A stretch of 40,880 nt of DNA from an uncultured Verrucomicrobiota bacterium (GCA_903856725.1 CAIOCT010000124.1:1-40880), one strand, 5' to 3'; shown: positions 8,836-19,001, counted from the first letter of the stretch. The notes: generated by a model from the sequence alone, not told the origin. Program-made: numbers and translations.

Positions 8836-9840
8836 GTGCCCTCGCCTTCCCTTCAGCACATTTTTAGCGAACTCCACTACGAGCTAATCCAAAAGCTCGC
8901 GGAAGGGGGCATGGGGCTAGTCTACGAAGCCGTGCAAAAAGGCTCGGGGAATTTTCGTAAAACCGTCGCAATCAAACTGATTCGAGAGGAGTACTCCACC
9001 ATCCCGGAGTTTCAAAAAAACTTCATTGGCGAAGCTAGGCTCGTGGCCGACTTAATCCATACGAACATCGTCCAAACTTATCACCTCGGCCAAGTTAACG
9101 GTCAGTACTATATGACCATGGAATATGTCCGGGGCATAAATTTAGAACAATTTATCAATCGGCATCATGAATTAAAACGTCCGGTGCCGCTCGATCTCGC
9201 CGTCTTCATCGCCTCGCGCGTCTGCCGTGGTTTGAGTTACGCGCACGGAAAAAAAGACCGCCAAGGCCGTCCGCTAGAGATCGTGCACCGCGATGTTAAT
9301 CCGAAAAATGTAATGCTTGCGATGGAGGGTGACGTCAAGCTGACCGACTTCGGAATCGCGAAGGCACTCGACCTCATGTACAATGAGGAAGGCAAAATTA
9401 TTCCGGGCAAAGATGAATATCTATCCCCGGAGGGCGCCAGTTTCGCCGTCACCGATAGTCGCGCCGATCTGTTCTCCCTCGGCGTGGTCATGAGTGAAAT
9501 CATTCTAGGAAAAAATATTTTTCGAGGAGCCGAACGTCTCCAATCTCGGCGTAATATTTTAACCCTGCCGGTACCTGACTTCACTACCCTCCGCGCTGAC
9601 CTCGATGCTAAACTCGCGGGCATTATGCAGAAGACGCTTCAGCGTAATCGAGAGCAACGTTACCAAAGCGCCGTGGCGCTGCTGACCGATCTGGAACTCT
9701 ACCTCTACAGCGACCGTTATGGCCCCACGAACGAAAAGCTTGCGGTGTACCTGGCCGAGATTTTTCCCGTTGCGCAATTTGGCCCTACGCCCGCTGTTCC
9801 GCGTTCATTTCGTCCGGCCACCCGTGCTAGCCAGCCTTAG
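8836..9840 (+). CDS. Serine/threonine protein kinase
   Basis: This is a eukaryotic-like (Hanks-type) kinase of 334 residues. The glycine loop is [13 protein letters not shown] and the ATP lysine is Lys47 in VAIK. The catalytic loop is [13 protein letters not shown] with Asp153, so Asn replaces the usual Lys after HRDx. The metal Asp is Asp171 in TDFGIAKA. The activation segment ends in EYLSPEGA, and [16 protein letters not shown] follows. No transmembrane segment or extracellular sensor is visible, so it should be cytosolic; the C-terminal 50 residues past the kinase core are Pro/Arg-rich. It starts at GTG 8836. rpoN begins 11 bases after its stop, which suggests one transcript and possibly a functional link, but no target is shown by the sequence. 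Confidence 0.9.
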   Translation: MPSPSLQHIFSELHYELIQKLAEGGMGLVYEAVQKGSGNFRKTVAIKLIREEYSTIPEFQKNFIGEARLVADLIHTNIVQTYHLGQVNGQYYMTMEYVRGINLEQFINRHHELKRPVPLDLAVFIASRVCRGLSYAHGKKDRQGRPLEIVHRDVNPKNVMLAMEGDVKLTDFGIAKALDLMYNEEGKIIPGKDEYLSPEGASFAVTDSRADLFSLGVVMSEIILGKNIFRGAERLQSRRNILTLPVPDFTTLRADLDAKLAGIMQKTLQRNREQRYQSAVALLTDLELYLYSDRYGPTNEKLAVYLAEIFPVAQFGPTPAVPRSFRPATRASQP

Positions 9841-9851
9841 GCCCTTGTCGC

Positions 9852-11309
9852 ATGAGTGGTCCCGGACTCCAACAAGGCTTTCAGCAGCGGCAGACGCAGC
9901 AGCTTATGCTGGCGCCGCAAATGCAGCAGTCTTTAAAAATACTGCAGGTTGCTGCGCTAGACCTCCGCGCGACCATTCAAGAAGAGTTACAGTCCAACCC
10001 TGCCCTAGAAGAACAGCCGATGGGCGACGTTAGTCTCGAGAAATCAGCGACCAGCGGCGATGAAATGGCTACACCGAATGATGATCCGCGGGAAGAAATG
10101 GATTTCTCTAAGGATTTCCAGGTTTTAGAAAAACTGGGTCAGGACTGGAAAGACCACCTGACTGATACCGGCGGCGTGCGCCCAAGTAGCGGAGAAGAAG
10201 ATGAACGGCGGCAACATTTCTTTGACTCATTAACCACCGAAACCTCCCTGCCTCAGCATCTGATGCAGCAAGCCGAATTCACTGACCTCCCCGCTGCCTA
10301 TCGGGAGGCGCTGCGCTTTCTCATCGGCAGTCTGGACGACCGCGGTTACTTGACCGCATCTCTACCGGACCTCGCGCTGCTTTCAAATTTGTCACTGGAA
10401 GCCATGCAGGCCGCCGCCCAGCGGTTAAAAACTTTCGACCCAGCCGGCATCGGCGCGGAAAGTTTAGCCGACTGCCTCCTGATTCAACTGGGACAAAAGG
10501 GTCGCGCCAAGTCTGTAGCTGCCCGCATCATCCGCGACTATCTCGAATTACTCATGCGCCGGCGCATCCCCGAGTTGGCTCGCAAGACTGGTCTGTCTCT
10601 TGAGATTATCCAAACTGCTATCGAAGAAATCAGCACACTGGATCCCGCCCCCGGTCGCCGTTTTGCGGCAGATAGCAATCGCGTGGTGATTGCTGATGTC
10701 ACGGTGGAAAAAGACGGAGCCGATTGGAAAATTATTCTTAATCAAGATTACATCCCCCGCCTCCGCCTCAGCAATACCTACAAAGCTCTCATCGCCCAGG
10801 GTCATTTAAATAAGGCCGAAAGTGACTACCTCCGCGAAAAACTCCGTTCAGGAAAATTTATCATCAACGCGATTGAGCAACGCCAGCGCACAATTGAGCG
10901 CATCACCCGCGAGATCATTAAACACCAAGGTGAATTTTTCGATGTGGGTGTAGCTAAATTAAAACCGCTTACGATGACGCAAGTAGCTGACTTAATTGGC
11001 GTGCACGAAACCACCGTCAGTCGAGCTTTGGCGAATAAATATATCCAGACTCCTCACGGAATTTTTCCGATGAAATATTTTTTCACCTCTGGCTATCAAT
11101 CTGCGGCCGGCGAAGCGGTAGCCAATACGAGCGTGAAGGAAATTATTGCCGACACGATCGCCAGCGAAGATCCCGGCCACCCCCTCAGCGACCAAGAAAT
11201 TGTCGGCCTCCTGCAGGCTAAGGGGCTCAAGCTCGCGCGGCGGACCGTGGCAAAATATCGTGAAGGCTTGGGCCTTTTGCCCAGCAACCTCCGCCGACGT
11301 TACGATTGA
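9852..11309 (+). CDS. rpoN: RNA polymerase sigma-54 factor
   Basis: This 485-residue sigma factor directs RNA polymerase to -24/-12 promoters that need an AAA+ activator. Region I is Gln/Leu-rich (QQLMLAPQMQQSLKILQ, then EELQSNPALEE), as expected for activator response. An acidic region II follows (about residues 60-120). The core-binding domain includes FDPAGIGAESLADCLLIQLG. The DNA-binding helix-turn-helix is MTQVADLIGVHETTVSRALANKY, and the RpoN box is ARRTVAKYREGLGL near the C-terminus. The FPMKYFFTSG segment is also typical. All expected parts are intact. It is downstream of the kinase gene rather than in the lptB-rpoN-hpf context familiar from proteobacteria. Confidence 0.97.
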   Translation: MSGPGLQQGFQQRQTQQLMLAPQMQQSLKILQVAALDLRATIQEELQSNPALEEQPMGDVSLEKSATSGDEMATPNDDPREEMDFSKDFQVLEKLGQDWKDHLTDTGGVRPSSGEEDERRQHFFDSLTTETSLPQHLMQQAEFTDLPAAYREALRFLIGSLDDRGYLTASLPDLALLSNLSLEAMQAAAQRLKTFDPAGIGAESLADCLLIQLGQKGRAKSVAARIIRDYLELLMRRRIPELARKTGLSLEIIQTAIEEISTLDPAPGRRFAADSNRVVIADVTVEKDGADWKIILNQDYIPRLRLSNTYKALIAQGHLNKAESDYLREKLRSGKFIINAIEQRQRTIERITREIIKHQGEFFDVGVAKLKPLTMTQVADLIGVHETTVSRALANKYIQTPHGIFPMKYFFTSGYQSAAGEAVANTSVKEIIADTIASEDPGHPLSDQEIVGLLQAKGLKLARRTVAKYREGLGLLPSNLRRRYD

Positions 11310-11339
11310 GGCGAGCGCCGCCCGAGGATAGCGCGCAAC

Positions 11340-11762
11340 TTAGCCGCCCGCGGCCGCAACCAACTGGTCATGCACTTTAGCTGCCTCTCTGACCGTTTTG
11401 ACTAAATCAGCCAACGAGACCGGTTTCAGCAAATAGCGATAGAGGGCCGCTTCATTCACGCTGCGCAATAGCATTTCTGGCTTCATGTAGCCCGTCACCA
11501 GGACCCGTTGCATGTGTGGGTACTCCTCACGGGCATCGACCAGAAAACTCAGGCCATTCCCCCCTGGCATCAAGTGATCACAGACGGCTACCTTGAACGA
11601 CTTTTTGTGCAAAATAAAATTTGCCTCCCGCGCACTCGTGGCCATCGCCACCTCAAAAAAAGGGGAAAGCGCCTCGGCATACAGCGCGAGCAGCGATTGC
11701 TCATCGTCGATGAGCAAAATGGCCCCTAAGTTACTCGATGCTGCCGGGCTCGGTGTGTTCAT
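11340..11762 (-). CDS. Stand-alone response regulator receiver protein
   Basis: This is a single CheY-like receiver domain (140 residues) with no output domain. The acidic pair is Asp19-Asp20 in LLIDDEQSL, the phosphoacceptor is Asp62 in VAVCDHLMPGGNG, the Thr is in VLVTGYM, and the Lys is in YRYLLKPVSL. The last motif resembles receivers of the RpfG/HD-GYP and hybrid-kinase group. I chose ATG 11762; a TTG at 11804 would add 14 residues with no visible support. It is convergent with rpoN (30-base gap). No partner histidine kinase is encoded within the window, so its input is unknown. Confidence 0.9.
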   Translation of the reverse strand: MNTPSPAASSNLGAILLIDDEQSLLALYAEALSPFFEVAMATSAREANFILHKKSFKVAVCDHLMPGGNGLSFLVDAREEYPHMQRVLVTGYMKPEMLLRSVNEAALYRYLLKPVSLADLVKTVREAAKVHDQLVAAAGG

Positions 11763-11877
11763 GCAGGTGATTACTGAATGGCCATGATAGGTTGGCAAAC
11801 TCAAAGCACGTCATGCGCCGCTCTCTCTGGTTTTGGTTTGCCTGCAGTCAGGTCGCCGCTTTCGTAGCTGCACTGGT

Positions 11878-12885
11878 ATGGACTTTTCCGATCTACACGC
11901 TGTCGCTCGCGCTGGCACCTTCGCACAATTGCCGCCCGAGTCACTGACGACTGATCTGCTCAGCCAAGAAAATGCCTCGGGCAATACGCCTCTGCATATT
12001 GCAGCTAAATATGGCACCCTCACGCAGCTGCCACCCGCCGCCTTGAGTGCGATTCAGCTCCTACGGAAGAATAATGCCGGCTATACCCCCCTGCATCTGG
12101 CCGCGCGCCATGGCTTCCTAGCACAAATCCCACCCGCTATCCTTAGCCGCGAAAATCTTTTAAACCGCTCCAACAGCGGATACACCCCGTTGCATCTAGC
12201 GGCTACGAATGGCACCCTCAGCCAACTGCCCGATGAATTGCTTTCGCTCGAGGTCGTGCTTACCGCCACCGATTCAGGAAATACCCTCATGCATGAAGCG
12301 GCCGAAGCAGGCAGCCTTGATCGTTTTCCAACCCAATTTATCAACCAATCCAGTCTCACTTCTGCCAATATGGGTGGCGAGACGGTGCTCCATGTCGCTG
12401 CTTTCAATGGTCATCTCGATCAAATACCGGCTCAATTTTTAACAGCTGAAGCGCTCCTCCTTAAAACCATCAATCAGGATACTTGCCTCCATGCTGCGGC
12501 GATCGCCGGTCGGCTTGACCAAATCCCGCCCGCGGTCCTTACCCCCGAGCATTTAGCCATTCCGAGTAAATCAGGCCATACCCCCCTTCATGCAGCCGCT
12601 GAATCTGGCGCGATCAGTCAACTCCCAGCGGAATCGCTGACCCTAGCCGGTCTTAGCATCCGCAATGATTTCGGCGATACGCCATTGCACGCCGCCGCGA
12701 TCGAAGGGCATCTGCTGAGCATTCCGCGTGCATTACTCAACGCGCAAACCCTCACCATCCGCAATTATAATGGCAGGACCCCCCGTGATGCTGCTATCAG
12801 CCGCGGTTACATCCACCAATTACCAGAGGAATTGAGACCTCAAGCGCTGAGTGCTTGGCAAAAGCTCCTCCGCCGCTTTTCTTAA
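11878..12885 (+). CDS. Ankyrin-repeat protein with regular 33-residue units
   Basis: This 335-residue protein is almost entirely ankyrin repeats. Eight full units of 33 residues run from about residue 35 to 298, each beginning G-x-T-P-L-H-x-A-A, with capping half-units at both ends (MDFSDLHAVARAG and the terminal GRTPRDAAISRGY). Unusually, every unit carries (Q/S)-(L/I)-P after its second helix start, as in GTLTQLPPAALS and GHLDQIPAQFLT, instead of the common LLLxxGAD. There is no signal peptide or membrane segment, and no other domain. Start ATG 11878 is preferred over TTG 11833, which precedes 15 residues unlike the repeat. Ankyrin arrays bind proteins; the partner is not indicated. It stands alone between the receiver gene and eno. 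Confidence 0.87.
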   Translation: MDFSDLHAVARAGTFAQLPPESLTTDLLSQENASGNTPLHIAAKYGTLTQLPPAALSAIQLLRKNNAGYTPLHLAARHGFLAQIPPAILSRENLLNRSNSGYTPLHLAATNGTLSQLPDELLSLEVVLTATDSGNTLMHEAAEAGSLDRFPTQFINQSSLTSANMGGETVLHVAAFNGHLDQIPAQFLTAEALLLKTINQDTCLHAAAIAGRLDQIPPAVLTPEHLAIPSKSGHTPLHAAAESGAISQLPAESLTLAGLSIRNDFGDTPLHAAAIEGHLLSIPRALLNAQTLTIRNYNGRTPRDAAISRGYIHQLPEELRPQALSAWQKLLRRFS

Positions 12886-12913
12886 ATGGACGCAGCTTAC
12901 CTGCATAATTTAA

Positions 12914-14230
<1,317 letters not shown>

Positions 14231-14245
14231 GTTGCCGCAACTCAT

Positions 14246-14274
14246 GGCTTGGTCTCCGTCTGCGAGACCAAGCC
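14246..14274 (+). terminator. Hairpin downstream of eno, probable terminator
   Basis: A perfect 11-base-pair stem (arms GGCTTGGTCTC at 14246-14256 and GAGACCAAGCC at 14264-14274) with a 7-base loop sits 15 bases after the eno stop. It is followed by CCATTTCT, a weak T-rich tail, so termination may be rho-independent but imperfect. Confidence 0.65.
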
Positions 14275-14334
14275 CCATTTCTACAAGCGACCAGGTGCAA
14301 CCCGCAGCTCAGGATTCGTAAAACCGCCGCACCT

Positions 14335-15228
14335 TTGAATTCAGGCTCTACAAGCATTCGATTCCGAGCGTGGCCCTTGCAGATTCTAGCTATTCTGGCT
14401 GTAGCCTTGCCCCACAATCTAGGGGCACAGGTGCCAGCCTCGGAAAGACCCGTGATCAAGGTATTTCTTCTCGCGGGACAATCGAACATGGCCGGTGCTG
14501 ATGCTGTCATCATTAGCCCACCCGGATTTCAATCGACCACCGCAGATCAAGCGACCCGCTTAACCACCGCCCCGCTCCCCGCGGGCGATCAATCATCGAT
14601 TTATCTGCCTTGGGGAGAAATCCGGGAGCAGCCGTCAAAAAACCAATGGGTACACGGTCCCGAAGTCGGTTTCTCCCGAGCCCTGTACGCCGCCGGTTGG
14701 CGCGATATCGCCATCGTCAAGGTGTACGCAAACTTCAATCGAAACGAGCCTACATGGCCCTGGGGTAAAGGCGGTCCACTGTTTGAGCCCTGGATGCAAT
14801 TTATCGATACCCGTCTCGAGGAACTCCGGATGCAAGGCTACCGCATACGGATCTGCGGATTTCTTTGGCATCAAGGAATCGACGATGCGATTCATGGACC
14901 ACTCGCCGGTCATTACGCAGATAACCTTCGAGACTTAATCAGTCTATTGCGCCACCGCTACGCCACGCCAACGACCCCCTTCGTGCTAGCCCGCAGCGTA
15001 AATTCATCAATCGCCCGCGCGATCACTGGAGACGGCGAAAATTCACCGATGGCCACGGTACGGCGCGCTCAAATTACAATCGGTGAGTCAGTGCCGGCCG
15101 CAGCTTGGATCGACGTTGATGATCTTCCCAACGTGAATACGCATCATTTTAGCGCGGCAAATCAGTTAATTATCGGGGAGCGTTTTGGCGCAGCGTTCTT
15201 GAAATTGTGCCAACCGAAAACTCCCTGA
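14335..15228 (+). CDS. Exported sialate O-acetylesterase-like (SASA/SGNH) esterase
   Basis: This 297-residue protein belongs to the SASA/DUF303 carbohydrate esterase family of SGNH hydrolases. Block I with the catalytic Ser is FLLAGQSNMAGAD. Block III corresponds to GFLWHQGIDDA, and the Asp/His pair is in the DVDDLPNVNTHHFSAANQ region. An N-terminal signal peptide is visible: basic RFRAW, then LQILAILAVALP and a likely cut after GA. The enzyme should therefore act in the periplasm or outside, removing acetyl groups from glycans; the glycan is not known. The start is uncertain: TTG 14335 gives the signal peptide, and no ATG is available. It is 104 bases past eno. Confidence 0.85.
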   Translation: MNSGSTSIRFRAWPLQILAILAVALPHNLGAQVPASERPVIKVFLLAGQSNMAGADAVIISPPGFQSTTADQATRLTTAPLPAGDQSSIYLPWGEIREQPSKNQWVHGPEVGFSRALYAAGWRDIAIVKVYANFNRNEPTWPWGKGGPLFEPWMQFIDTRLEELRMQGYRIRICGFLWHQGIDDAIHGPLAGHYADNLRDLISLLRHRYATPTTPFVLARSVNSSIARAITGDGENSPMATVRRAQITIGESVPAAAWIDVDDLPNVNTHHFSAANQLIIGERFGAAFLKLCQPKTP

Positions 15229-15279
15229 TTTAGGCCAAGTTACATCAATTAAATTAACCGGCAGTCGTTTAGCCCCTCC

Positions 15280-15304
15280 AAGCCGATCTGCTCTTGCTCG
15301 GCTT
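15280..15304 (+). terminator. Weak hairpin after the SASA esterase gene
   Basis: Arms AAGCCGA (15280-15286) and TCGGCTT (15298-15304) form a 7-base-pair stem with an 11-base loop, 52 bases after the esterase stop and 24 bases before the next start. No T-run follows, so this is a candidate terminator or leader hairpin only. Confidence 0.35.
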
Positions 15305-15328
15305 CATCCACTCCGGCAAGCTAGCTCT

Positions 15329-15814
15329 GTGAATCCAAATCTCGGCCGCTCCGTTGCTCTTATTTTAGCATTCAACCTTGGTACCAGCCTCTGGGCCACC
15401 GGCGAAAACATTTCCGCTGGCACCTCGAACACCAAGCTAACAGCGCCCCTCCCGCCCGAGCCGACTGTCGAGTTACCCACCATTCAGGTAACGAAGCATC
15501 GAGTTCATGAGATTGATGTTACGCTCACGAAGCTCGACAAACTGATCGCCCGCGAAAAGAAAAAGGTAAAATCAACTGAGCTCGATAAGGCTCTCAATAA
15601 TCCTAAACTTGCTCGATCCGCTGCTATTTTTGGCGGGAATTCGGCCGAGCATCTTTCAGCGGTGGCCGCCAGTCGCGTCAGCTTACTCGAAACCGAACGC
15701 GCGGTCCTCGAGGCGATGAAACGTCCCGCTACCCTTCAAGGACTAGCTATGCTCGAAGCGGAACTCGAACAATTGCGGACTACCCGCCGCAATTTAGACA
15801 ACGCCACGCGCTGA
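15329..15814 (+). CDS. Small exported coiled-coil protein of unknown function
   Basis: I do not recognise a named family. The 161-residue product has a signal-peptide-like start (SVALILAFNLGTSLWA), then a Pro/Thr-rich linker (APLPPEPTVELPTIQV). The remainder is predicted helical: heptad-like Leu/Ile spacing in DVTLTKLDKLIAREKKKV and again in SLLETERAVLEAMK and LAMLEAELEQLRTTRRNL suggests two coiled-coil segments. It contains no cysteine and no lipobox. GTG 15329 is the only start giving the signal peptide. It is convergent with rlmI. A periplasmic structural or scaffold role is a guess. Confidence 0.7.
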   Translation: MNPNLGRSVALILAFNLGTSLWATGENISAGTSNTKLTAPLPPEPTVELPTIQVTKHRVHEIDVTLTKLDKLIAREKKKVKSTELDKALNNPKLARSAAIFGGNSAEHLSAVAASRVSLLETERAVLEAMKRPATLQGLAMLEAELEQLRTTRRNLDNATR

Positions 15815-15833
15815 CCAAGAGCACGCTGGAATA

Positions 15834-16994
15834 TTATTCAACGCGGAGAATATAGCCGCGCAGGTACTCGCTTTCAGGCATGGTGACCAGCACCGGATGA
15901 TCAGCCGGTTGATGAGACCACTCAATAACATGCACGCGTCGTTTGGCATCTGCGGCTGCTTCCGCCAAGACCTCGCGCAGTTGGGCATCCTGCATATGAT
16001 GCGAGCAACTGTAAGTGGCCAATAGCCCACCGGGGGCTAAAGCCTTGAGCGCTCGCAGATTAATTTCTTTATAACCGCGCAGCGCCCCATCGAGAGCGGA
16101 TTTTGATTTCGCGAAGGGTGGCGGGTCTAAAACAATTAAATCCCAGACCGGCTTGGCTTCACGTTGAGCAGTAAACCAATCAAAAACATTCGCGGCCACA
16201 AATTCAGCGGCTAGCCCGTTGCGCTCGGCATTTTTCTTTGCCTGCCCTACGGCATCAAATGCGCTATCTAATCCGCAAACGTACGCGGCCCCCGCCTTGG
16301 CGCAATGCAGCGCGAAGGAACCTTGATTGCAGAAAGCATCTAGTACTCGCTTTCCCGCAGCATATTTTGCGACGGCCGCATGTTGCAGACGCTGATCGAG
16401 ATAAAAGCCCGTTTTTTGCCCACCCTGGAGGTCCAGCCAATAATCAAGCCCATCAATTTTAACCCAGCGGGGCTCCCAGATTGCGCCTGAACGGGTGTGC
16501 ACCTCCAGCGGCAAGCCTTCCAGTTTGCGAATATTTGCATCATTGCGGAAAATAATCTCCGCCGGTTGCACCAACTCAGTCAATAATTCGCCTAGCAAAG
16601 ACGTGCAATTATCCAGCGCTAAGGTCTGCACTTGGACCACCAGCGTATCCCCAAATTGATCAACGACGACTCCGGGCAAATCATCTGATTCTGACCAGAC
16701 CAGCCGTTTGAAATCACCGAGACCCTCGCGGCGAGCAATGGCGCGTTCGAGTGCAGTCCGCAGATAAGCGGCATCCAAGGTGACCCGGTCTCGGCTCAAG
16801 CGCCGCCAGACAATCTGCGACTTGCTATTATAAATTCCGGTGCCGATAAAGCGGCCCGTGCGATCCCGACATTCTACCACGGCGCCATCGTGAGCAGCTG
16901 GTAGTAGCTCGATGCATTCGTTGGCAAATACCCACGGATGACCAGTCAGGACACGAGAATTGGCATTGGGCTTTAACTTAATGGAAGGAATCAC
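15834..16994 (-). CDS. rlmI: 23S rRNA (cytosine(1962)-C5)-methyltransferase, RlmI family
   Basis: This 386-residue class I SAM RNA methyltransferase has an N-terminal PUA domain (about residues 1-80, with TGHPWVFANECIE), a linker fold (LPGVVVDQFGDTLVVQVQ) and a C-terminal Rossmann domain. SAM motif I is RVLDAFCNQGSFALHCA, motif IV is LIVLDPPPFAKSK, and the YSCSHHM segment carries the catalytic Cys of the m5C family. DLQGGQKTGFYLDQR is diagnostic for RlmI/YccW. The protein should act on 23S rRNA during ribosome assembly. It lies downstream of the rpsA terminator. The length is close to the E. coli enzyme. Confidence 0.93.
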   Translation of the reverse strand: MIPSIKLKPNANSRVLTGHPWVFANECIELLPAAHDGAVVECRDRTGRFIGTGIYNSKSQIVWRRLSRDRVTLDAAYLRTALERAIARREGLGDFKRLVWSESDDLPGVVVDQFGDTLVVQVQTLALDNCTSLLGELLTELVQPAEIIFRNDANIRKLEGLPLEVHTRSGAIWEPRWVKIDGLDYWLDLQGGQKTGFYLDQRLQHAAVAKYAAGKRVLDAFCNQGSFALHCAKAGAAYVCGLDSAFDAVGQAKKNAERNGLAAEFVAANVFDWFTAQREAKPVWDLIVLDPPPFAKSKSALDGALRGYKEINLRALKALAPGGLLATYSCSHHMQDAQLREVLAEAAADAKRRVHVIEWSHQPADHPVLVTMPESEYLRGYILRVE

Positions 16995-17038
16995 TGCGCT
17001 AGCATTACGGCTTTGCTCGCATGCAGAAGCATAAAAGC

Positions 17039-17072
17039 AAAAAAAAGGCGCCCGACTTTCGTCGGACGCCTT
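17039..17072 (-). terminator. Rho-independent terminator of rpsA
   Basis: Read on the minus strand, a stem with arms AAGGCG-C-CCGAC-type pairing (17045-17056 with 17061-17072, one C/A mismatch) and a 4-base loop is followed directly by eight T residues (17046-17039). It lies 44 bases beyond the rpsA stop and before the rlmI start, giving a textbook intrinsic terminator. Confidence 0.9.
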
Positions 17073-17116
17073 GAAGTTCTATGCAGTGGTGCGCCGAGGC
17101 GACCGCTGGATGCCGT

Positions 17117-18790
17117 TTATTCCTTCTTCGAAGCCTCGTCGAAGATATCGCCGAGGTTGGTCATATCGGAAGCACCCGTGGTCTTGGCGAACTGGTCGTA
17201 GGTCGCCGTCTCTTGGGCGAGCTGTTCGGCCGAGTAGTTCGCAGCCTTGATGCTGAGCCCGATCCGGCGCTGCTCGCGATCGATTTTGATGACCCGAGCT
17301 TGTACTTCCTGACCAGGCTTGAGCACATCCTTAACCTTATCGATACGCTCTTCTTGAATTTGGCTGATGTGCACGAGACCATCGATGCCATCCTTCAATT
17401 CAATGAATGCGCCAAAGGTAGTGATCTTGGAGATCACGCCTGGAACCACATCACCGATGCGGAAGAAGCTATCGATATCGGTCCATGGATCGGTCGCGAG
17501 CTGCTTCATGCCGAGGCTGATGCGCTGCTGGCTAGGATCGAGATCGAGTACGATTGCATCCACTTCGTCGCCCTTCTTGAGCATTTCGGAAGGATGGTTA
17601 ATCTTACGGGTCCAGGACATGTCAGAGACATGCACCATACCGTCGATGCCTTCCTCGAGTTCGACGAATGCACCGTAAGTGGTCATATTGCGCACCTTGC
17701 CATGGACGCGGGCGCCCACTGGGTAGTTGTGACGCACCATATCCCAGGGGTTGGTCTCGAGCTGACGGAGGCCGAGCGAGATTTTCTGCTCTTCCTTCTG
17801 GATACCGAGAACCACGGCATCGAGCTCCTGACCGACCTTGAGTAGTTCGGAAGGTTTGCTGATCCGCTTGGTCCAAGACATTTCCGTAATGTGGACGAGG
17901 CCTTCCACCCCTGGCTCGAGTTCAATAAAGGCGCCGTATGGCACGAGATTGACCACTTTACCGTGGATCTTTGAGCCCACAGGGAACTTGTGATCGATAT
18001 TATCCCAAGGATTATTTTTGGTCTGCTTTAGGCCGAGGGAAACGCGCTCTTTCTCGCGGTTGATGTCGATGATCATGACCTCAATTTCTTCGCCCTGCTT
18101 CAACATCTCAGACGGATGGCCAATACGGCCCCAGCTCATGTCTGTGATGTGCAGCAAGCCATCCATACCGTCGAGATCGATGAACGCACCGAAATCAGTA
18201 ATATTCTTAACGATACCTTTACGGACTTGGCCGGGTTGCAATTTCTCGAGGAGATCGCGGCGCTTGTTGATGCGCTGCTCTTCGATGAGCTCGCGGCGAG
18301 ACAACACGATATTCTGGCGCTCGTGATTGATTTTGAGAACCTTGAAATCGTAGGTCTGGCCAACGTATTGATCGAGGTTCTTCGGGGGCTGAATGTCGAT
18401 GTGCGAAGCTGGCAGGAACGAATCAACGCCGATTGAGACGATGAGACCACCCTTGACCTTAGCTTTAACGCGGCCTGGGACGATCGCGCCCTCTTGGCAT
18501 TTCTGAAGAATGTTTTCCCAATTCTTTTTCTGTTGGGCCTGTTCGTAGGAGAGAATCGGATTACCGTCCCGATCTTCGAGTTTCTCGAGAATAACCTCGA
18601 TGCTAGAGCCAATTTGTAATTCGCCGAGATCGGCAAATTCATTGGCAGAGATAACGCCTTCAGCTTTGCCGCCGATATCGACGACTACTTCGTTGGCGCG
18701 AATTTCAGTGATAACGCCCGAGACAATGGAGCCTTCCTTCAACTTATCGAAGGAGCTCTGAGCGAGCAGGTCTTGCATTAACGAACTCAT
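17117..18790 (-). CDS. rpsA: 30S ribosomal protein S1
   Basis: This 557-residue protein is the mRNA-binding S1 ribosomal protein and carries six S1 (OB-fold) domains in series. The first two are more diverged (GSIVSGVITEIRANEVVVDIGGKAEG; GAIVPGRVKAKVKGGLIVSIG). The later four have the classic G-x-V-x-N-x-x-x-Y/F-G-A-F-I/V-x-L repeats, for instance VRKGIVKNITDFGAFIDL. The length equals E. coli S1. I chose ATG 18790; a GTG at 18817 has a GGAG only three bases upstream, which is too close, and would add nine residues. The 5' leader is structured (see 18833-18921), which may matter because S1 is autoregulated at translation in enterobacteria. The stop is followed by a strong terminator. Confidence 0.96.
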   Translation of the reverse strand: MSSLMQDLLAQSSFDKLKEGSIVSGVITEIRANEVVVDIGGKAEGVISANEFADLGELQIGSSIEVILEKLEDRDGNPILSYEQAQQKKNWENILQKCQEGAIVPGRVKAKVKGGLIVSIGVDSFLPASHIDIQPPKNLDQYVGQTYDFKVLKINHERQNIVLSRRELIEEQRINKRRDLLEKLQPGQVRKGIVKNITDFGAFIDLDGMDGLLHITDMSWGRIGHPSEMLKQGEEIEVMIIDINREKERVSLGLKQTKNNPWDNIDHKFPVGSKIHGKVVNLVPYGAFIELEPGVEGLVHITEMSWTKRISKPSELLKVGQELDAVVLGIQKEEQKISLGLRQLETNPWDMVRHNYPVGARVHGKVRNMTTYGAFVELEEGIDGMVHVSDMSWTRKINHPSEMLKKGDEVDAIVLDLDPSQQRISLGMKQLATDPWTDIDSFFRIGDVVPGVISKITTFGAFIELKDGIDGLVHISQIQEERIDKVKDVLKPGQEVQARVIKIDREQRRIGLSIKAANYSAEQLAQETATYDQFAKTTGASDMTNLGDIFDEASKKE

Positions 18791-18832
18791 GATGACTGTG
18801 GTCGGAATGGCGTGCACTTACTCCAAAGCACT

Positions 18833-18921
18833 CGCCTTCCGGCGTGGATCCTGACGGATCCTTATTGGTTGAGGGTTAGACTAACTAACAAGCTGGGAGA
18901 GTGTTGCGGCGACACCAGCTT
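18833..18921 (-). promoter_or_regulatory. rpsA: Structured rpsA leader with three stem-loops
   Basis: The 211-base gap upstream of rpsA contains, in minus-strand sense, a 7-base-pair long-range stem (AAGCTGG at 18921-18915 with CCAGCTT at 18896-18890). A tight GGATCC-GTCA-GGATCC hairpin follows (18861-18846), then CGCC-GGAA-GGCG with a GNRA-type tetraloop (18844-18833). They lie 43 to 131 bases before the chosen start. This is what an autoregulated S1 leader could look like, but no homology was tested. Another weak G4/C4 hairpin is at 18942-18957. No convincing promoter was recognised. Confidence 0.45.
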
Positions 18922-19001
18922 GACCTAAGAACACCGCGTAAGGGGGAAAAAGTCCCCTATCCTCTCCCCACCGGCAAGCGAAAACGCTGGCGATTTTCCA
19001 C

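Noticed and set aside
17081-17845. A 254-residue open frame on the plus strand inside rpsA
   Set aside because: It is antisense to the well-supported S1 repeats; its length comes from the codon bias of the S1 gene. No family motif is visible in it.
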